DNA of 64,000 nt from Cristatella mucedo (Eukaryota > Bryozoa > Phylactolaemata > Cristatellidae). The translations under genes were made by a program, and so were the position numbers. Of the stretch, positions 32,150 through 43,685 are shown piece by piece. The stretch spans positions 1-64,000 of the forward strand of contig WPIO01000257.1 in the NCBI GenBank assembly GCA_009760855.2, given 5' to 3'. The notes below the pieces were generated by a model, which searched no databases, was not told the DNA's origin, and was given only the letters and a program-made list of their open reading frames with translations. How positions within the stretch are numbered: position 1 is the stretch's first letter; each line of letters begins with the position of its first letter.

Positions 32150-32395
32150 GCACATTCGTCGGTGCACATCATGATCGCATCGTCTGCACCGGGCTTCATT
32201 CTAACTTTAGCTGGTGGACAGGAGCCGGGCCTGTACTAGGTGTCCTAGTCGAACCCGCTAAGACAAGCACATTAGTCGCTCCATCTCCTAACCGCATCGC
32301 CTGCATAAAGCTCCATTCTAACCTGAGCTAAGTGGATTAGGATATGGGTCTGTACTAGGTGCCCTAGTCGAACCCACTAAGGCAAGGGCTACCAT
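32150..32395. repeat. Tandem repeat, about 119-bp unit, two copies
   Basis: Both units contain CTGTACTAGGTG(T/C)CCTAGTCG then AACCC(G/A)CTAAG(A/G)CAAG, 119 bp apart, and a GC(T)TCATTCTAAC block. Confidence 0.75.
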
Positions 32396-32427
32396 CGCGG
32401 CTAAGCTGAGAGCTTCCCCAGTGCAAT

Positions 32428-32549
32428 TGTTGTGACGAGGGAGTTGGGGAACTCCCGTGGGCGAGAGGGTGAAGAGAGTCGTACGTAGGGAAATAAACTG
32501 GTGGTGTTGCTAGTCGGCTAGCTTCTGTGCTGTTCGCGAGGGTAACTCA
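32428..32549 (+). mobile_element. Solo LTR of the gypsy family
   Basis: TGTTGTGACGAGGGAG...TAACTCA, homologous to 25654-25805, including GGGAAATAAACTGG and TTGCTAGTCGGCTAGC. No internal region follows. Confidence 0.7.
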
Positions 32550-33029
32550 AACTAAACCACCTCCAGCCCAGTGGCTGAGCCAGCCGGAGTGCTTACGAGC
32601 AGGGCCAAGGCCAAGCAGCCGGCGGCGGCCAGCGAATGACGGCATAGGGCGGCAGCAAGAGCGACTTCAGCCGCAGATGGTGGAGGAAAGACAGCAGCCG
32701 ACGATGGCGGTGCATGAGGTGAGAGCGTCCTGCGTGACGACGGCAGTTTGAGCCTAAGCTTCGAACGAGTGTGGAACATTTTTTTACTGGGAAGGAATGC
32801 TGTGTGTGGATGATTTTTATTGTTTAACGGAACTAGTCGTCAGCTGAACTCCATGCGGTGCCATTTCACATCTGCAGGTGGATGACGGCTGGCCTCTGGG
32901 CAGGGTTCGGCCTGCAGCAGTCGTTTAAACTGCAGTACAACCTGAAGCTGCATGTTGACGACTCATATGCGCTCTCGAACGCTTTGTGTACCTACCCGTA
33001 CGTATTCTGAGAATCAATATTTCTCTTTC

Positions 33030-33125
33030 CATCCCCCCTCTCTCTCTTTCACTTGGTGCCGCTAAGGTTCGTGCCTTTCGTGAGACCTGCTAAACCTGTG
33101 TGAGGCCGGAGACATAGCCACACCA
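33030..33125 (+). mobile_element. LTR-end fragment related to 24905-25014
   Basis: CT-rich run, then GGTGCCGCTAAGGTTCGTGC and TTTCGTGAGACCTGC, ending GCCACACCACA. Not followed by a primer-binding site. Confidence 0.45.
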
Positions 33126-33575
33126 CAGACTCCAAATGTAAACGGGTACCGGCTTTCTTCAGTAAGCAGCATTACTAAATGAACAAAAAAGTTGATTAAA
33201 ACATTTAATCAAGAACTTTTTCAATGCCCTTCGTAAGCAGAAGTGGTAAGCACGTGCAGCATATTCGATTTATTAATGCTGAAGCACTGAGCAGTTATGA
33301 AGTCCACAGTATTCCTTTTTCAAAAGGACAGAACAAAAATCCAATCACTTTGCGGCTAAATCGCGCATTTAAAAGATTTATCTTCACTACTATGTGTAGC
33401 CAGGTGACAGTGGAAACTTAGTTCCATAGGACAGAGTGGCTTTCATTCGGTCAAGTGCCCTAAATTATCAGCATCACGATCAATACTCTATACGAGGAAA
33501 CACTGATTGAGGTACGTGAGTCTTCATTTACTGTCACCGTAAAACAACTACTGTAATCCATCAGTTTATAATATA

Positions 33576-33917
33576 TTGAAGATTTTGTGGTTTGTGGTCC
33601 TCTGTGCATGGCTCAGATCGCTGGGCTCGCCGGCACACTGCAAGTTAGGCAGACTGGTAGTGGCCTCGGGACAGACCAGTGCACGGCTGTGCTCTCACGG
33701 CTGTGGTTTATCCACAGGCCGGCTTTGTCCAACCGCCGACTCGCGGGATAAGTTGTGGCTGGGAGGGAGTGGGGGGAGGAGGGAACGCCAAACTGGCAGA
33801 GGGCCGTTGTGTGTGGGGGAGTGCTGCAGGCGCACGCGACAATACACGTTCCTGCGAACCCGCGTTGGTGGTCTGCCTGCGCCCGCGTACGTAAGCATTT
33901 GGAAGAGCACAGTTTAA
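33576..33917 (+). other. GC-rich block with overlapping ORFs, unassigned
   Basis: Three overlapping frames (up to 113 codons) arise from a GC-rich segment, including runs such as GGGAGGGAGTGGGGGGAGGA. No conserved motif. The first frame begins MKILWFVVLCAWL, which resembles a signal peptide but is unsupported. Confidence 0.25.
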
Positions 33918-34139
33918 TCTACAGATTTATTGCCTTCCGGGCGGTGAGGAATAAGACCACTCAAATGTACTTCGGTCCGTGCCGTGCGTCACTAGTGGAA
34001 TTCCGCTACCGTTTAACCCAGGAGGATACATCGCCGGTATGATAAATCCACTTCACTGGATTGGCAACAAAGGCGACCTTTCAAAATGCTGCGAAAAAGA
34101 ACTGTGTGATAATGCAGACTCAATAAATATTGAATATAA

Positions 34140-34760
34140 TTATCACTCGCTTAAGACGTCCTGCCCAGCCCTCCAGCACCTCGAATTTATAATTTCAACT
34201 CCCTTGCTGCATGTATTGATGACATCCGCACATGGATGGCAGCAAACTTTTTTAATTTGAATGACGGCAAAACCAACTTACTAGTTATGGGCAACCGAGT
34301 ATGATTCAGATATGGGAAAGCCTAACTCTCAAAATTGGCTCTGCCATCATATTATCTCTGCTTGCATCTCCACGAAATCTAGGTTTCATGTCCCAAAATG
34401 ACCTTTCATTAGATGACAACATCAGCTCCATAGCCAAGTCTGCCTACTTTGAGCTACATAGCATAGCTAAAATTCGAGCTTTTTTTAGACAGGTATAACA
34501 CATGAAATTGGTCCATGCATTTGTGACATCACGTCTCGGCTTCTGTAACTCACTGCTTTCTGGTCTACCGGCCTGTGCAATTAGGGGCTTACAGTTGGTG
34601 CAAAACTCTGAAGCTAGGCGTGTCTGTCATGAGCGTCGCAGTTGTCATATCGCACCACATTTAGCCGACCTGCACTGGCTCCTAATCAAGCAGTGCATCG
34701 TCTTCAAGGTTCTGTCACTCACTTTTAGGTCGCTTCATTCTTTTACTCCGCTGTCAGATC
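34140..34760 (+). mobile_element. LINE1 C-terminal fragment
   Basis: Frames include DDNISSIAKSAYFELHSIAK, then [20 protein letters not shown] and [11 protein letters not shown]. It stops abruptly at about 34756 where TGTCAGATCGGTG begins, suggesting another insertion or deletion there. Confidence 0.8.
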
Positions 34761-35400
34761 GGTGTCTTGGGAATAGGGTCTGAGGCACGGTTGTTTGATT
34801 CATCAACTCTTTATATCAGTAGCAATCGCAAAAAACAACAACATTAGAACTAAACGATGCTATGGGAGAACGCTAAGTGCATTAATTAGAACGGACACCG
34901 AATCCTCGATCTGTCAGCAGCTGCCTATGTTTCACAGGAAAGTCACTGCACCGGCGTTTGAGATGCGATAGGCTGTAGGTCAGAGCAAGGGCAGCACCGG
35001 TACGGAAGTACCGGTATTAGTAAAAAAACCTGTCCGGGGGCCATTTAAAAAGCACGACTATGGGGGTTCTCGGAATGCCGTGTCGCTTAGACATCCTAGT
35101 AGCTGGTATCTCCGGTTCGTTGGTGGCCGGCTGTAATCTTCAGGAACGGCGGGACTTCATAGCTGGGAAGCCAGTCTTAAGAAATGAAGACCAATCACTT
35201 CCGTAATTCACGTTCGGATGTTACTAGAATTCTTTACTGATTGCCTCGACCTACAACTCATCATGCCCGCAAGTCAAAGGGCAGGCTTGGATCACCTTGG
35301 TGACCCCTAGCTAGCCACATTGTATCTCACATGCTCACGGATATGATCAATACTACTGTTAAATCTTAAAGGTAGGGACACTTGGCAGACACTAATAGAG
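34761..35400. other. Unassigned sequence following broken LINE1
   Basis: Starts TGTCAGATCGGTGTCTTGGG. The LINE1 continuation is not found in the next kilobase. No ORF or motif is recognised. Confidence 0.35.
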
Positions 35401-35404
35401 ATCC

Positions 35405-35540
35405 GTGACGGGGTTAAGGTGCTCAACTTTGACGACTGAGGTCGTGGCTCCAGTCCTTCGGTACATAAAAAGCGCCGCAATAGAGATTAAGTTCTCTTAG
35501 AGCACTATACAAACAATTACAGTATTCATTTATATTTAAT
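35405..35540 (+). repeat. SINE-B copy 5
   Basis: TTAAGGTGCTCAACTTTGAC head, then GAGGTCGTGGCTCCAGTCC, and the tail GCAATAGAGATTAAGTTCTC with a GCACTATACAAACAATTACA end. Confidence 0.75.
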
Positions 35541-36907
35541 TGATAATACCGAAGATGGTATTGACAACGACCGATGTAATTTGCTGGCATGTGCAATCAA
35601 TATTTATGGGCTACTTCACTAATAGCGTAGCCAAGTTAGACACAGAGAACATACATAATTCCCAAAGTAGGTACGAACGATACAGGTCCTTATTGCATTT
35701 CGATAAATAAAGAAGACTTATTTTCACAATACAAAAGCGGTATTTAGAATGCAATTATGGCCTGCTTGCTGCAAGAGCGACAATTTGCTTTTCCCATTGA
35801 GAAGCAAAATCAAATGCTGTTGAAGAACACGAAGCCAAATAGCTTCAGCGACACTTGATGTCCTTAGGAATTAACCGCATAACCAAGCACAGCAGTAATT
35901 TCAATAGCTACAACAATATTTTCCAGAGAGAACTGTCTAGCCACTGCAAAAAGTGCTAGTCCACTAAACATGACCGTCCCATACCCATGCTCCACAGTAG
36001 GGCCTGGGTGATGGTGCAAGCCCACATGAGGAAGAAGCCCCCGTAAGAGTTGCTAGGTGATGCGGATTAACGCAGGCGAACGAGCGGCATAGCATTATCT
36101 GATAGGTGCTCGCTGGCGGTGGGTAGGCAGCTCTCAATTAGAAGAGGAAGAGAGGACAGGGAATAGCTTCCGTACAAGTGGACGGACAGGCAGAAAATGA
36201 GGAGCAAGCGATGATGAGGTCCTCATGACCCAGGCAGTAACTGCTGTAGTTTGGTTCACACATCAGAGAGCCAGCCGATGAACAATGCCAACAATTTATT
36301 CTACTACTCACAGAGCAGAGGGAGCACGACTGCACTCGCCCCTCTCTCCCACTCAAGTCTCCTCTCCTTGACTCCGGCTGTGCCTTGGCCGACCCCGATG
36401 GCGAATCCACCATCTTTTCACCAGTACGTTATCGGCCTGTGTCACCGCATTATTAGAAGTGGACCACACCTGTGCACAGGCCCCTCTCGAGGATGCTCCC
36501 ACCGGATGTTGAGGAAAGGAGCGGTACCAGCCGGCATGCTATCGAACTACAATTGCCACACCCAGCTATCGGTACGCTTAAGCTGACAGCCGTCCAGTGG
36601 CGAAGGGTGAAATTGCCAACCCCTGCGGTTGACCTTGATTGGGAAAGGGACCGACATCAACCTGAACAGTCTGAACGAGTCACCTGGGCGCCCGATTCCA
36701 CGAAGCCAGCTGGAAAGCCTGCGCCAGGCCGAATCATTTGTCTCCAATAACCCGATTCAACAAGAAACACACCCAGCTAGAAAACTGAGAATTTGAAATC
36801 AGTGGATTGGGCTGCAGAACCATTTTCACGAAACTGGAGCACCACAAACGAACTTGAATCGGAAGCTGATTTGCTGTGCTCAAATCAGGCATGCACACCA
36901 ATGCATG
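35541..36907. other. No gene recognised
   Basis: Short ORFs on both strands between 36138 and 36970 have no motif. The target site of the left solo LTR lies at its right border. Confidence 0.4.
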
Positions 36908-38168
36908 TGTAGCGCCTTGCTGGCATTGGCCGAATTTGAGCACGAACAAGAGCTGTTCGGTGGCGGGCAAGAACTCCTTTGTCCTGGAGCAGTGAGCCAG
37001 AGAGGAGCGTCAGTGCGGTTAGAGAGCAAGAGCTTAGGAGCAAGCCAGGAAGCTCTGAGACTAGCGGTGCCGATTTGGCCTTTAGAATTGGTCCGATACC
37101 CGCGGGAGCTGCAGATTGATGTTGGCTGGCCTGTCAACCTCAGCCATCACTCTGTCCAAAAAGAATCGTCTGGAACCCATTCGCCATTCAAGCTGGACAG
37201 AGGGGCCATTCCAGTGGCCTAGTGGCGGTAATTATTCCTTACCGTAATAGGCCCTGGTGTCGGGCCCAATACCACTAAGCTCTTGCCCCATTGTCTCAGC
37301 TAAGTATTTAAGAGTCGAGCGATGCTCGCTCTTGGTCTTTTGGTCTTCTGGTCTTTTTCCGGCTCCGCGCTTCGACGCCGTCGGACTCGTTTCTCTGAAA
37401 GCGAGGGAGGAGGGCGGGCTGCTCGCCGGCGATGGACGGAACAGGACGAGCCAGCGCTAGGAGGATTCGGTGGACTCCACCGAATACGGTCGTATCGCGC
37501 CCGAGCTGGCATTTTGCGTTTCTTTTGTGTTTTGTGTGTGGGCGCTCTCACGTGGTCTCGGCATAAGGATTAGCCGGTGCGAGCTAGACGTAGTTGGCGT
37601 GTGTGGAGTCCTAGTTCTCCGGTTAGGGTTTAGGCTCCGGTTTGGGCTCTGTCTATTTGGGTCGTTCCCCATTATACATGTAAGTAGCTTAAGTGTGGAG
37701 AAGCGTTTCCTCCGCAAGAGTGCTTCAGTTGGCGTGTGGGGTATTCCTGCCGCACTGGTGGAAATGGAGTCCTAGCTCTCCGGTTAGGGTTTAGGCTCCG
37801 GTTCGGGCTCTGTCTATTTGGGTCGTTCCTAATTATAGACGTAAGCAGCCTCAGTGTGGAGAAGTGTTCCCTCCGCAAGAGTGTTGGCGCTGTTGAGAGC
37901 GTGCGATGAGTGGAGAGATAAAACTGAGCTAGACGCGCAGCGACTTTGTGCGCTTGCGAATAAAGCTCAGTAAAATCCCCACTTTGTGTGTCTCGCATTC
38001 CAAATCACGCCGCGGACTCACGACCCCCTTTAGTAATGGTAAGCAGGTCAGCGCCAGTAACGCTCGTTTCGTGGCGGCCAACTTATTGCGGTAGGCGCGC
38101 ACCGAACGGCATTAGGCGCTAGGTTACGCCGCAGGTCAAGCCCACTCCGCCGAGCCTTCGGCGTTACA
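36908..38168 (+). mobile_element. Solo LTR, plus orientation, 1261 bp
   Basis: Begins TGTAGCGCC, ends GGCGTTACA, and is flanked by a perfect 4-bp duplication CATG (36904-36907 and 38169-38172). Inside are a TATA-like TATTTAAG (37305) and an AATAAA signal (37959-37964), plus about two copies of a roughly 160-bp internal repeat containing CCTCCGCAAGAGTG. No internal region follows, which is the product of recombination between two LTRs. The ORFs predicted within it are not genes. Confidence 0.88.
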
Positions 38169-38244
38169 CATGTAATTACCAGTTCTATAAATATTGCCGA
38201 TGAAATGACACTAATATTCACCACATATTCGTTGGTATATTCGA

Positions 38245-38363
38245 CTGTAATCCTTCCAAGCCATACGTGTGGAACTTGCACAACTCTTACGCAACAACTA
38301 CTCTCCTGCTGCTGACTATGGCTCACCCTTTTCAGCAGTCCTGAGCTGCTAATTCCATGCTAC
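38245..38363 (+). mobile_element. LINE2 3' fragment, left part
   Basis: GTGGAACTTGCACAACTCTT to CCATGCTAC matches 8190-8295. It continues at 40011 after the solo LTR. Confidence 0.85.
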
Positions 38364-40010
38364 TGTAACGCCGAAGGCTCGGCGGGGTAAGCTTGACCTG
38401 CCGCTTACCTAGCGGCGTAGCCTATCGCCTAATGCCGTTCGGTGCGCGCCTACGCGCAATAAGCTGGCCGCCACGAAACGAGCGTTTCTGGCGCTGACCT
38501 GCTTACCGTTACTAAAGGGGGTCGTGAGTCCGCGGCGTGAATTGGAAAGCGAGACACACAGATTGGGGATTTTACTGAACTTTATTCGCAAGCGCACAAA
38601 GTCGCTGCGTGTCTAGTTCAGCTTTATCTCCACACTCCTCGCACGTTCTCAACTGCACCAACACTCTTGCGGAGGGAATACTCCTCCACACTAAGCGCGA
38701 CCCGGACCCTAAACCCTAACCGGTGAACTAGGAATCCGTTCCCACCTGTGCCGAGGGAATACCCCAAACACGCCAACGTAAACACTCTTGCGGAGGGAAT
38801 ACTCCTCCGCACTGAAGCGCATACCGGAGTCTAAACCCTGACCGGTGAACTAGAACTCGGTTTCCACCAGTGCGACCGGAATACTCCACACACGCCAACT
38901 CAAGCACTCTTGCGGAGGAAATACTTCTTCCCACTGGGGCTGCTTACGTGTATAATGGGAAACGACCCAAATAGACGGAGCCCGAACCAGAGTCTAAACC
39001 CTGACCGGTGAACTAGAACTCGGTTTCCAACAGTGTGGCAGGAATACTTCACACACGCCACCTCGAGCACTCTTGCGGAGGGAATACTTCTCCACACTGG
39101 GGCTGCTTACGAGTATAATGGGAAACGACCCAAATAGACGGAGCCTGAACCAGAGTCTAAACCCTAACCGGGAACTAGAACTCGGTTTCCACCAGTGCGG
39201 CAGGAATACTCCACACACGCCAACTCAAGCACTCCTGTGGAGAAAATACTTCTCCACACTGAAGCGCGAACCGGAGCCCAAACCCTACCCGGAGAACTAG
39301 GGCTCCACAGACGCCAACTACGCCTAGGTCGCACCGGCAAACCCTATGCCGAGACCACGTCCTAGCGCGAACACACAAAACACGAAAGAACACAAAATGC
39401 CAGCCCGGGCGCGATACGACCGTTTTCGGTGGAGTTCCACCGAATCCTCTTAGAGCTGTCTCGTCCTGTCCCGCCCATCGTCGGCGGACAGCCCGCCCTC
39501 CACCCTCGCTTTTAGAGAAACGAGTGCCCGACGGCGTCGAGGCGCAGAGCCGGACCAAACACAAAAGACACGTGGCAAAAGACCTAGAGCGAGCGTCGCT
39601 CGACTCTTAAATACTTAGCTGAGACAATGGGGCAAGAGCTTAGTGGTATTGGGCCCGACACCAGGGCCCATCACGGTAAGGAATTAATGCCGGCACTAGG
39701 CCACTGGAATGTCCCCTCTGTCCAGCTTGAATGGCGAATGGGTTCCAGACGATTCTTTTTGGACAGAGTGATGGCGAAGGTTGACAGGCCAGCCAACATC
39801 AATCAGCCGCTCCCGCGGGTATCGGACCAATTCTAAAGGCCGACTCGCCACCGCTGGTCAGAGAGCTTCCTGGCTTGCTCCTAAGCGCTTCCTCTCTAAC
39901 CGCACTGACGCTCCTCTCTGGCTCACTGCTCCAGGACAAAGGAGTTCTTGCCCGCCTCCGAACAGCTCTTGTTCGTGCTAAAATTCAGCCAAGGCCAGCA
40001 GGGCGCTACA
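38364..40010 (-). mobile_element. Solo LTR, minus orientation, 1647 bp, inserted in LINE2
   Basis: On the plus strand it reads TGTAACGCC...GGGCGCTACA, the reverse complement of the left LTR, flanked by a perfect 4-bp duplication CTAC (38360-38363 and 40011-40014). The flanks join into continuous LINE2 3' sequence (..TTCCATGCTAC / CTACTCACTACCTC..). It carries about five internal repeat units (starts near 38662, 38783, 38904, 39067 and 39228), with periods of about 121 or 162 bp, explaining its greater length. Confidence 0.9.
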
Positions 40011-40225
40011 CTACTCACTACCTCAACTGTTCTCCTGACTCTGCTATGCTTCCCAATTTCTCTTTGTTGCGTAAGACGAAGTCTGTTGGCTAACGAATGC
40101 GTACCGAAAGCCGCTTAGGCTGTGAGTGGGCTATACAAAACTCTCCTGCGTAACACCCACATAGTCTTTATGGCTCTGTGGAGTCACATACGTAGATAGA
40201 TTAAATTACATTCCATTACGTTTAT
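40011..40225 (+). mobile_element. LINE2 3' fragment, right part
   Basis: ACTCACTACCTCAACTGTTC through CCGAAAGCCGCTTAGGCTG and the AACACCCACAT tail, ending TTACATTCCATTACG. Confidence 0.88.
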
Positions 40226-41460
40226 TCCACTGCATTAAAGCATACAGATGGGAAGCGAGGACGCGACTTAGATCTACCGGAAACCGGCTACGCCAAAGCG
40301 TCTGGCTTGAGGAAGTATAGGTACCAGGTACAGATGGGTGCCGACCAGCATCTGCAAAGAGTGTATCTATGATAGTTAATCTATTTATGTCTATGGGTCC
40401 GAAGGGTGTGATGCCATGTTATTACGTCACAGCCCACATTTCCGGCAGCGCCGTCGGCCGAGGAATCTCCCTTCCTGGTTGTATGTATATCTTGGTTACG
40501 TCTGTCTACCTGGTTGGTGCATTGTCCTAAACATCACTTCAAGAGTTGGAGATTTAGATACGTGAGTTAATCTATGAATCGTCCCAGCATATCTGCATTG
40601 TTCGGTAGGCTTCGAAGCGGTTTGACTTTTCGGCGGTCAGGCGTAGTTGCCATTCAACGTAGATCTACCTGAGTAATACTATTATTTGAATTCTACGAGG
40701 CAATGCTTTAGCATGAGATGAGCCTACTGCAATTAGTGACCTTGGTGCTTACTGAGTGGTTGGATAAAGTACTTACCCCGAAGAACCCCTCAGCATGAGT
40801 GTCTTGCCTTTTCTGAGTCTGTGTATTAGCACGGGTATCAAAACAGAGATTTATGAACATATTATGGTTTTCACGTATGGTCTTAGCTGCACTTAGCTAA
40901 TTTATACCCAGCGGCTTAGGGCAAGTTGATCCAGCTCCCTTTTGCTTGACGGTGTGCGTCGATTTCGCGTCAAGACCTCTTCTAGTTGTAAACTAGCTAC
41001 GTGTGGTTCAGACCGCACACTTATTAATTATTTATGCTATGCTCACAAAGCACTGTTTTGATACCACTGCTGTTATGCGTACTCACATTAAATGCAGAGG
41101 GGGGTCTTTCTTCTTGGTGGGTATTTTTGCTGCACACGACCTGTTACTTGGTGCCATACTTGCCCTTTCGCGGCGAGTTGCGGCTCAGCGTGTTGATCAT
41201 CTACGGATTCCTTTCTTACAGGTCTGAGAATTCCTATGTGCGAGGTTATGTGGGTCGAAGTTATTTGGGTCGTGGCAAAGTAAATGCCTGACCTAATTGT
41301 AAAGGCTGATCCCCCATTACAGCCGATTGTAAGCCTAACCTGGTCGACCCACCGCCGTCGTAATTGATTGGCTTGATTGTGGTTCCCTCTCTGAATGATC
41401 CTAGCTCCAGGATACCTATTGTAATGGGTAGTAATGAAACAAGCAACATTGCTGGCAATC
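40226..41460. other. No gene supported
   Basis: One plus-strand ORF at 41034-41291 (85 codons) begins MLCSQSTVLIPLLLCVLTLN, which looks like a signal peptide, but no cysteine pattern, splice site or homology supports it. The rest holds nothing I recognise. Confidence 0.3.
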
Positions 41461-41625
41461 AGTATAATAATAATAATACATTTGTATAGCACCCTCATAG
41501 AACTTAGTCCCCCTAGGCACTTACATGTGCTATAAAGAAAGAATGATCATATAGTTTGTGGTAACATGCCCATTGTCAATAAGCATAATATGGTTAGAGG
41601 TGACATGTACAGTGTCAACATGTAA
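41461..41625 (-). mobile_element. LINE1 3' fragment
   Basis: ATAATAATAATAATACATTT tail, then GTATAGCACCCTCATAGAAC and TATGGTTAGAGGTGACATGT. Confidence 0.7.
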
Positions 41626-41772
41626 ATAGTTGTAAACTGTTGTCTTTTCATCGTGACCACTTGCGTGCAGTTATTAAACCACAGTGTCAGTCTGTGAAAA
41701 AACACGGCACAACCCTTTTAATCCCAGTCCGTGGGTGCGGCTTAACCAGTTTGATCTTTTTGGTTTGAGGCC

Positions 41773-41906
41773 TTGACAAGTGCCTTAAAAAAAGCAAAGA
41801 GGTCTCGGCCAACTCAGCAGCATCGGTCGGCGGACACAGCCGTGACAAGCTCGCGAGTCAGCGGTCCATCGAGGCTTGCTTGCTATCCAATGTGGGTCTC
41901 AACTGC

Positions 41907-41978
<72 letters not shown>

Positions 41979-42146
41979 GAGCTTCACACACCAGCTGCCG
42001 ACACAGCCAGACGCTCGGTATTAACATGCATTCCTTGGTCCATTAAATTGGATAGGCTGGTCCGATTGCAAGCCAGACAAATGAAGAGTAAGCACGACCG
42101 GCCTCCCTATGTGCCTGTCGTTGATCTTTCCGATGTCGTAGTTTAG
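41773..42146 (+). CDS. Possible coding exon with polyglutamine run
   Basis: Two overlapping frames span a CAG repeat. The frame from 41880 reads about 23 glutamines, then ELHTPAADTARRSVLTCIPW and LVRLQARQMKSKHDRPPY, ending VVDLSDVVV. The other frame gives polyserine. Neither is proven. The sequence after the repeat has normal codon variety and no domain. It could be an exon of an unknown gene or element ORF. Confidence 0.3.
41910..41977 (+). repeat. (CAG)n microsatellite, about 23 units
   Basis: An uninterrupted CAG run preceded by AACTGCAAG and followed by CAAGAGCTTC. Confidence 0.97.
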
Positions 42147-42324
42147 GCAATTAGCTGGGTCTTTTGAACAGATCAGCATGTAAGTAAACTGAACTAAGTC
42201 AATTTCATATTATAGCGTTGAGTAATTCATCAAAGACATCCAGAAAAACTCAGCCATGGCTTTTCAACCCCACAATGTGAATATTTTAATAGCTATCATT
42301 TAAAGGCTTGTGAAGTGCATTACT

Positions 42325-42360
42325 TAAGTAATTTAATTATAATTATAATTAAATTACTTA
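42325..42360. repeat. Perfect 36-bp AT-rich palindrome
   Basis: TAAGTAATTTAATTATAA and its exact reverse complement with no spacer. No flanking duplication was recognised. Confidence 0.95.
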
Positions 42361-42654
42361 CTATTCAGATCACAATTTTTTCGGCTGTACTGTGCAGAAT
42401 GATGGCTGCTTGTATTAACCAATAAACTCCACTGGGTAAACCATTTGCATGATGGGACCCATGTCATTAATTAATTGAATGGTGTCTCAAAACCATGTCC
42501 TCCCTGTGACGGTTAGACCAACAGTGGCCAAATGTGATCTGGTATGGTTATTTCTCAGAGAAGTAGCATCTCCACTTAATGGCTGTAAATCACAACCTGA
42601 GCTAATTATTTTTGTGACTCCAAGTTGAGCAATAATGATCTTAATATTGGCTAA

Positions 42655-43682
42655 GCTGTTGAAGCTTGATGTGCTGATTTTAATAGTCTCTGCCTAAAGC
42701 GTTTGATACCATTGATTACCAAGTCTTTCTTGGGCACATGCCATCTTGTCAATGCATCTCTTGCACTAGACTGCTCTACTGCAATGGTTTAGGTCCTATC
42801 TCAGTTGAAGATTTCCGAGCATTTGTCTACTGGCAACGATCATTCGTGGAGCCTCTAAAGTATGGGGTATTTCAGAGATCTGCGCTTAGTCCACTTCTTT
42901 TTGCAATGAATACTCTACCTCTTACCTATGTAATTGCCAAGCACAATCGAGGCTTTCATTTTTATTCAGGTGACAAACAACTTCTATCTTTTGATCCATC
43001 CCTGCTTTCAAGCATGTCCAGCTCTCTCAACTCCCTTTCTGCACGTATTGCTGACATTCTTTCCTGGATCGTAGCAAACTTTCTTAAATTGAATGACGAA
43101 ACCAACTTAATATTTACAGGCAAACCTAGTGTTACAAATAAATAGGAAAATCTGGCCCTCATATGGTCCAGCTAATATATCTCTTCCAGCATCTTCACGA
43201 AATCTGGTTGTCAAGTTCCACAGTGACCCCTTATCGATGACCACATCAGCTCTACAGTCGTTTGCCTATTTTAAGCTATGTACATTTGCAAAAATGTGAG
43301 CTTGCTCAGGTAAGGATTCCTCAACCAGTCTCATCCATGCATTTGTGATAGCCCAATTTGACTTAAAAAATTTGCTTCTTGCAGGTAACCTGTTGGTGCA
43401 ATAGAACATAATAACGATTTCTAGGTTCTGTCACTCACTTTAGGCCCTTTCACTCTCTTGCTTCCGTCTACTTTTTGGTAATACTTCCTCTTCAGGCTTT
43501 GCATTATACCACCTGCTCATTTGACGTATATCATTGAGCTGTGGCTCACCGCCCTCCAATTCCCGGAGACCCGTACTGTAGTTCGTATGCTCCCCAAGCG
43601 TGGAACTCATTAGCAACTAGCGGCACGACAGCCCCCGACTTGGCGATATATAATATGAAAATAAGCTAAATATCTATTTTCT
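42655..43682 (+). mobile_element. LINE1 copy, reverse transcriptase to near 3' end
   Basis: Frames give KAFDTIDYQVFLG, then the segment PLKYGVFQRSALSPLLFAMN, HNRGFHFYSGDKQLLSFDPS (the YADD box altered to YSGD) and RIADILSWIVANFLKLND. The C-terminal part is heavily degraded. Confidence 0.82.
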
Positions 43683-43685
43683 TCA

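Noticed and set aside
37257-39836. Many ORFs of 60-130 codons between 37.2 and 39.8 kb on both strands
   Set aside because: They lie inside the two solo LTRs and mirror each other across the inverted repeat. Open frames result from GC-rich repeat sequence.
36908-40010. Fold-back or long-TIR DNA transposon
   Set aside because: Each arm has its own 4-bp target duplication and LTR-type TG..CA ends, and the right arm alone interrupts LINE2.
41034-41291. Small secreted protein with a signal-peptide-like start
   Set aside because: No cysteine pattern, conserved domain, splice context or promoter; overlapping alternative frames are equally open.
41910-41977. CRISPR-like or other regularly spaced arrays
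   Set aside because: Only simple microsatellites and transposon repeats are present; there are no spacer-separated palindromic repeats, and the genome is eukaryotic.
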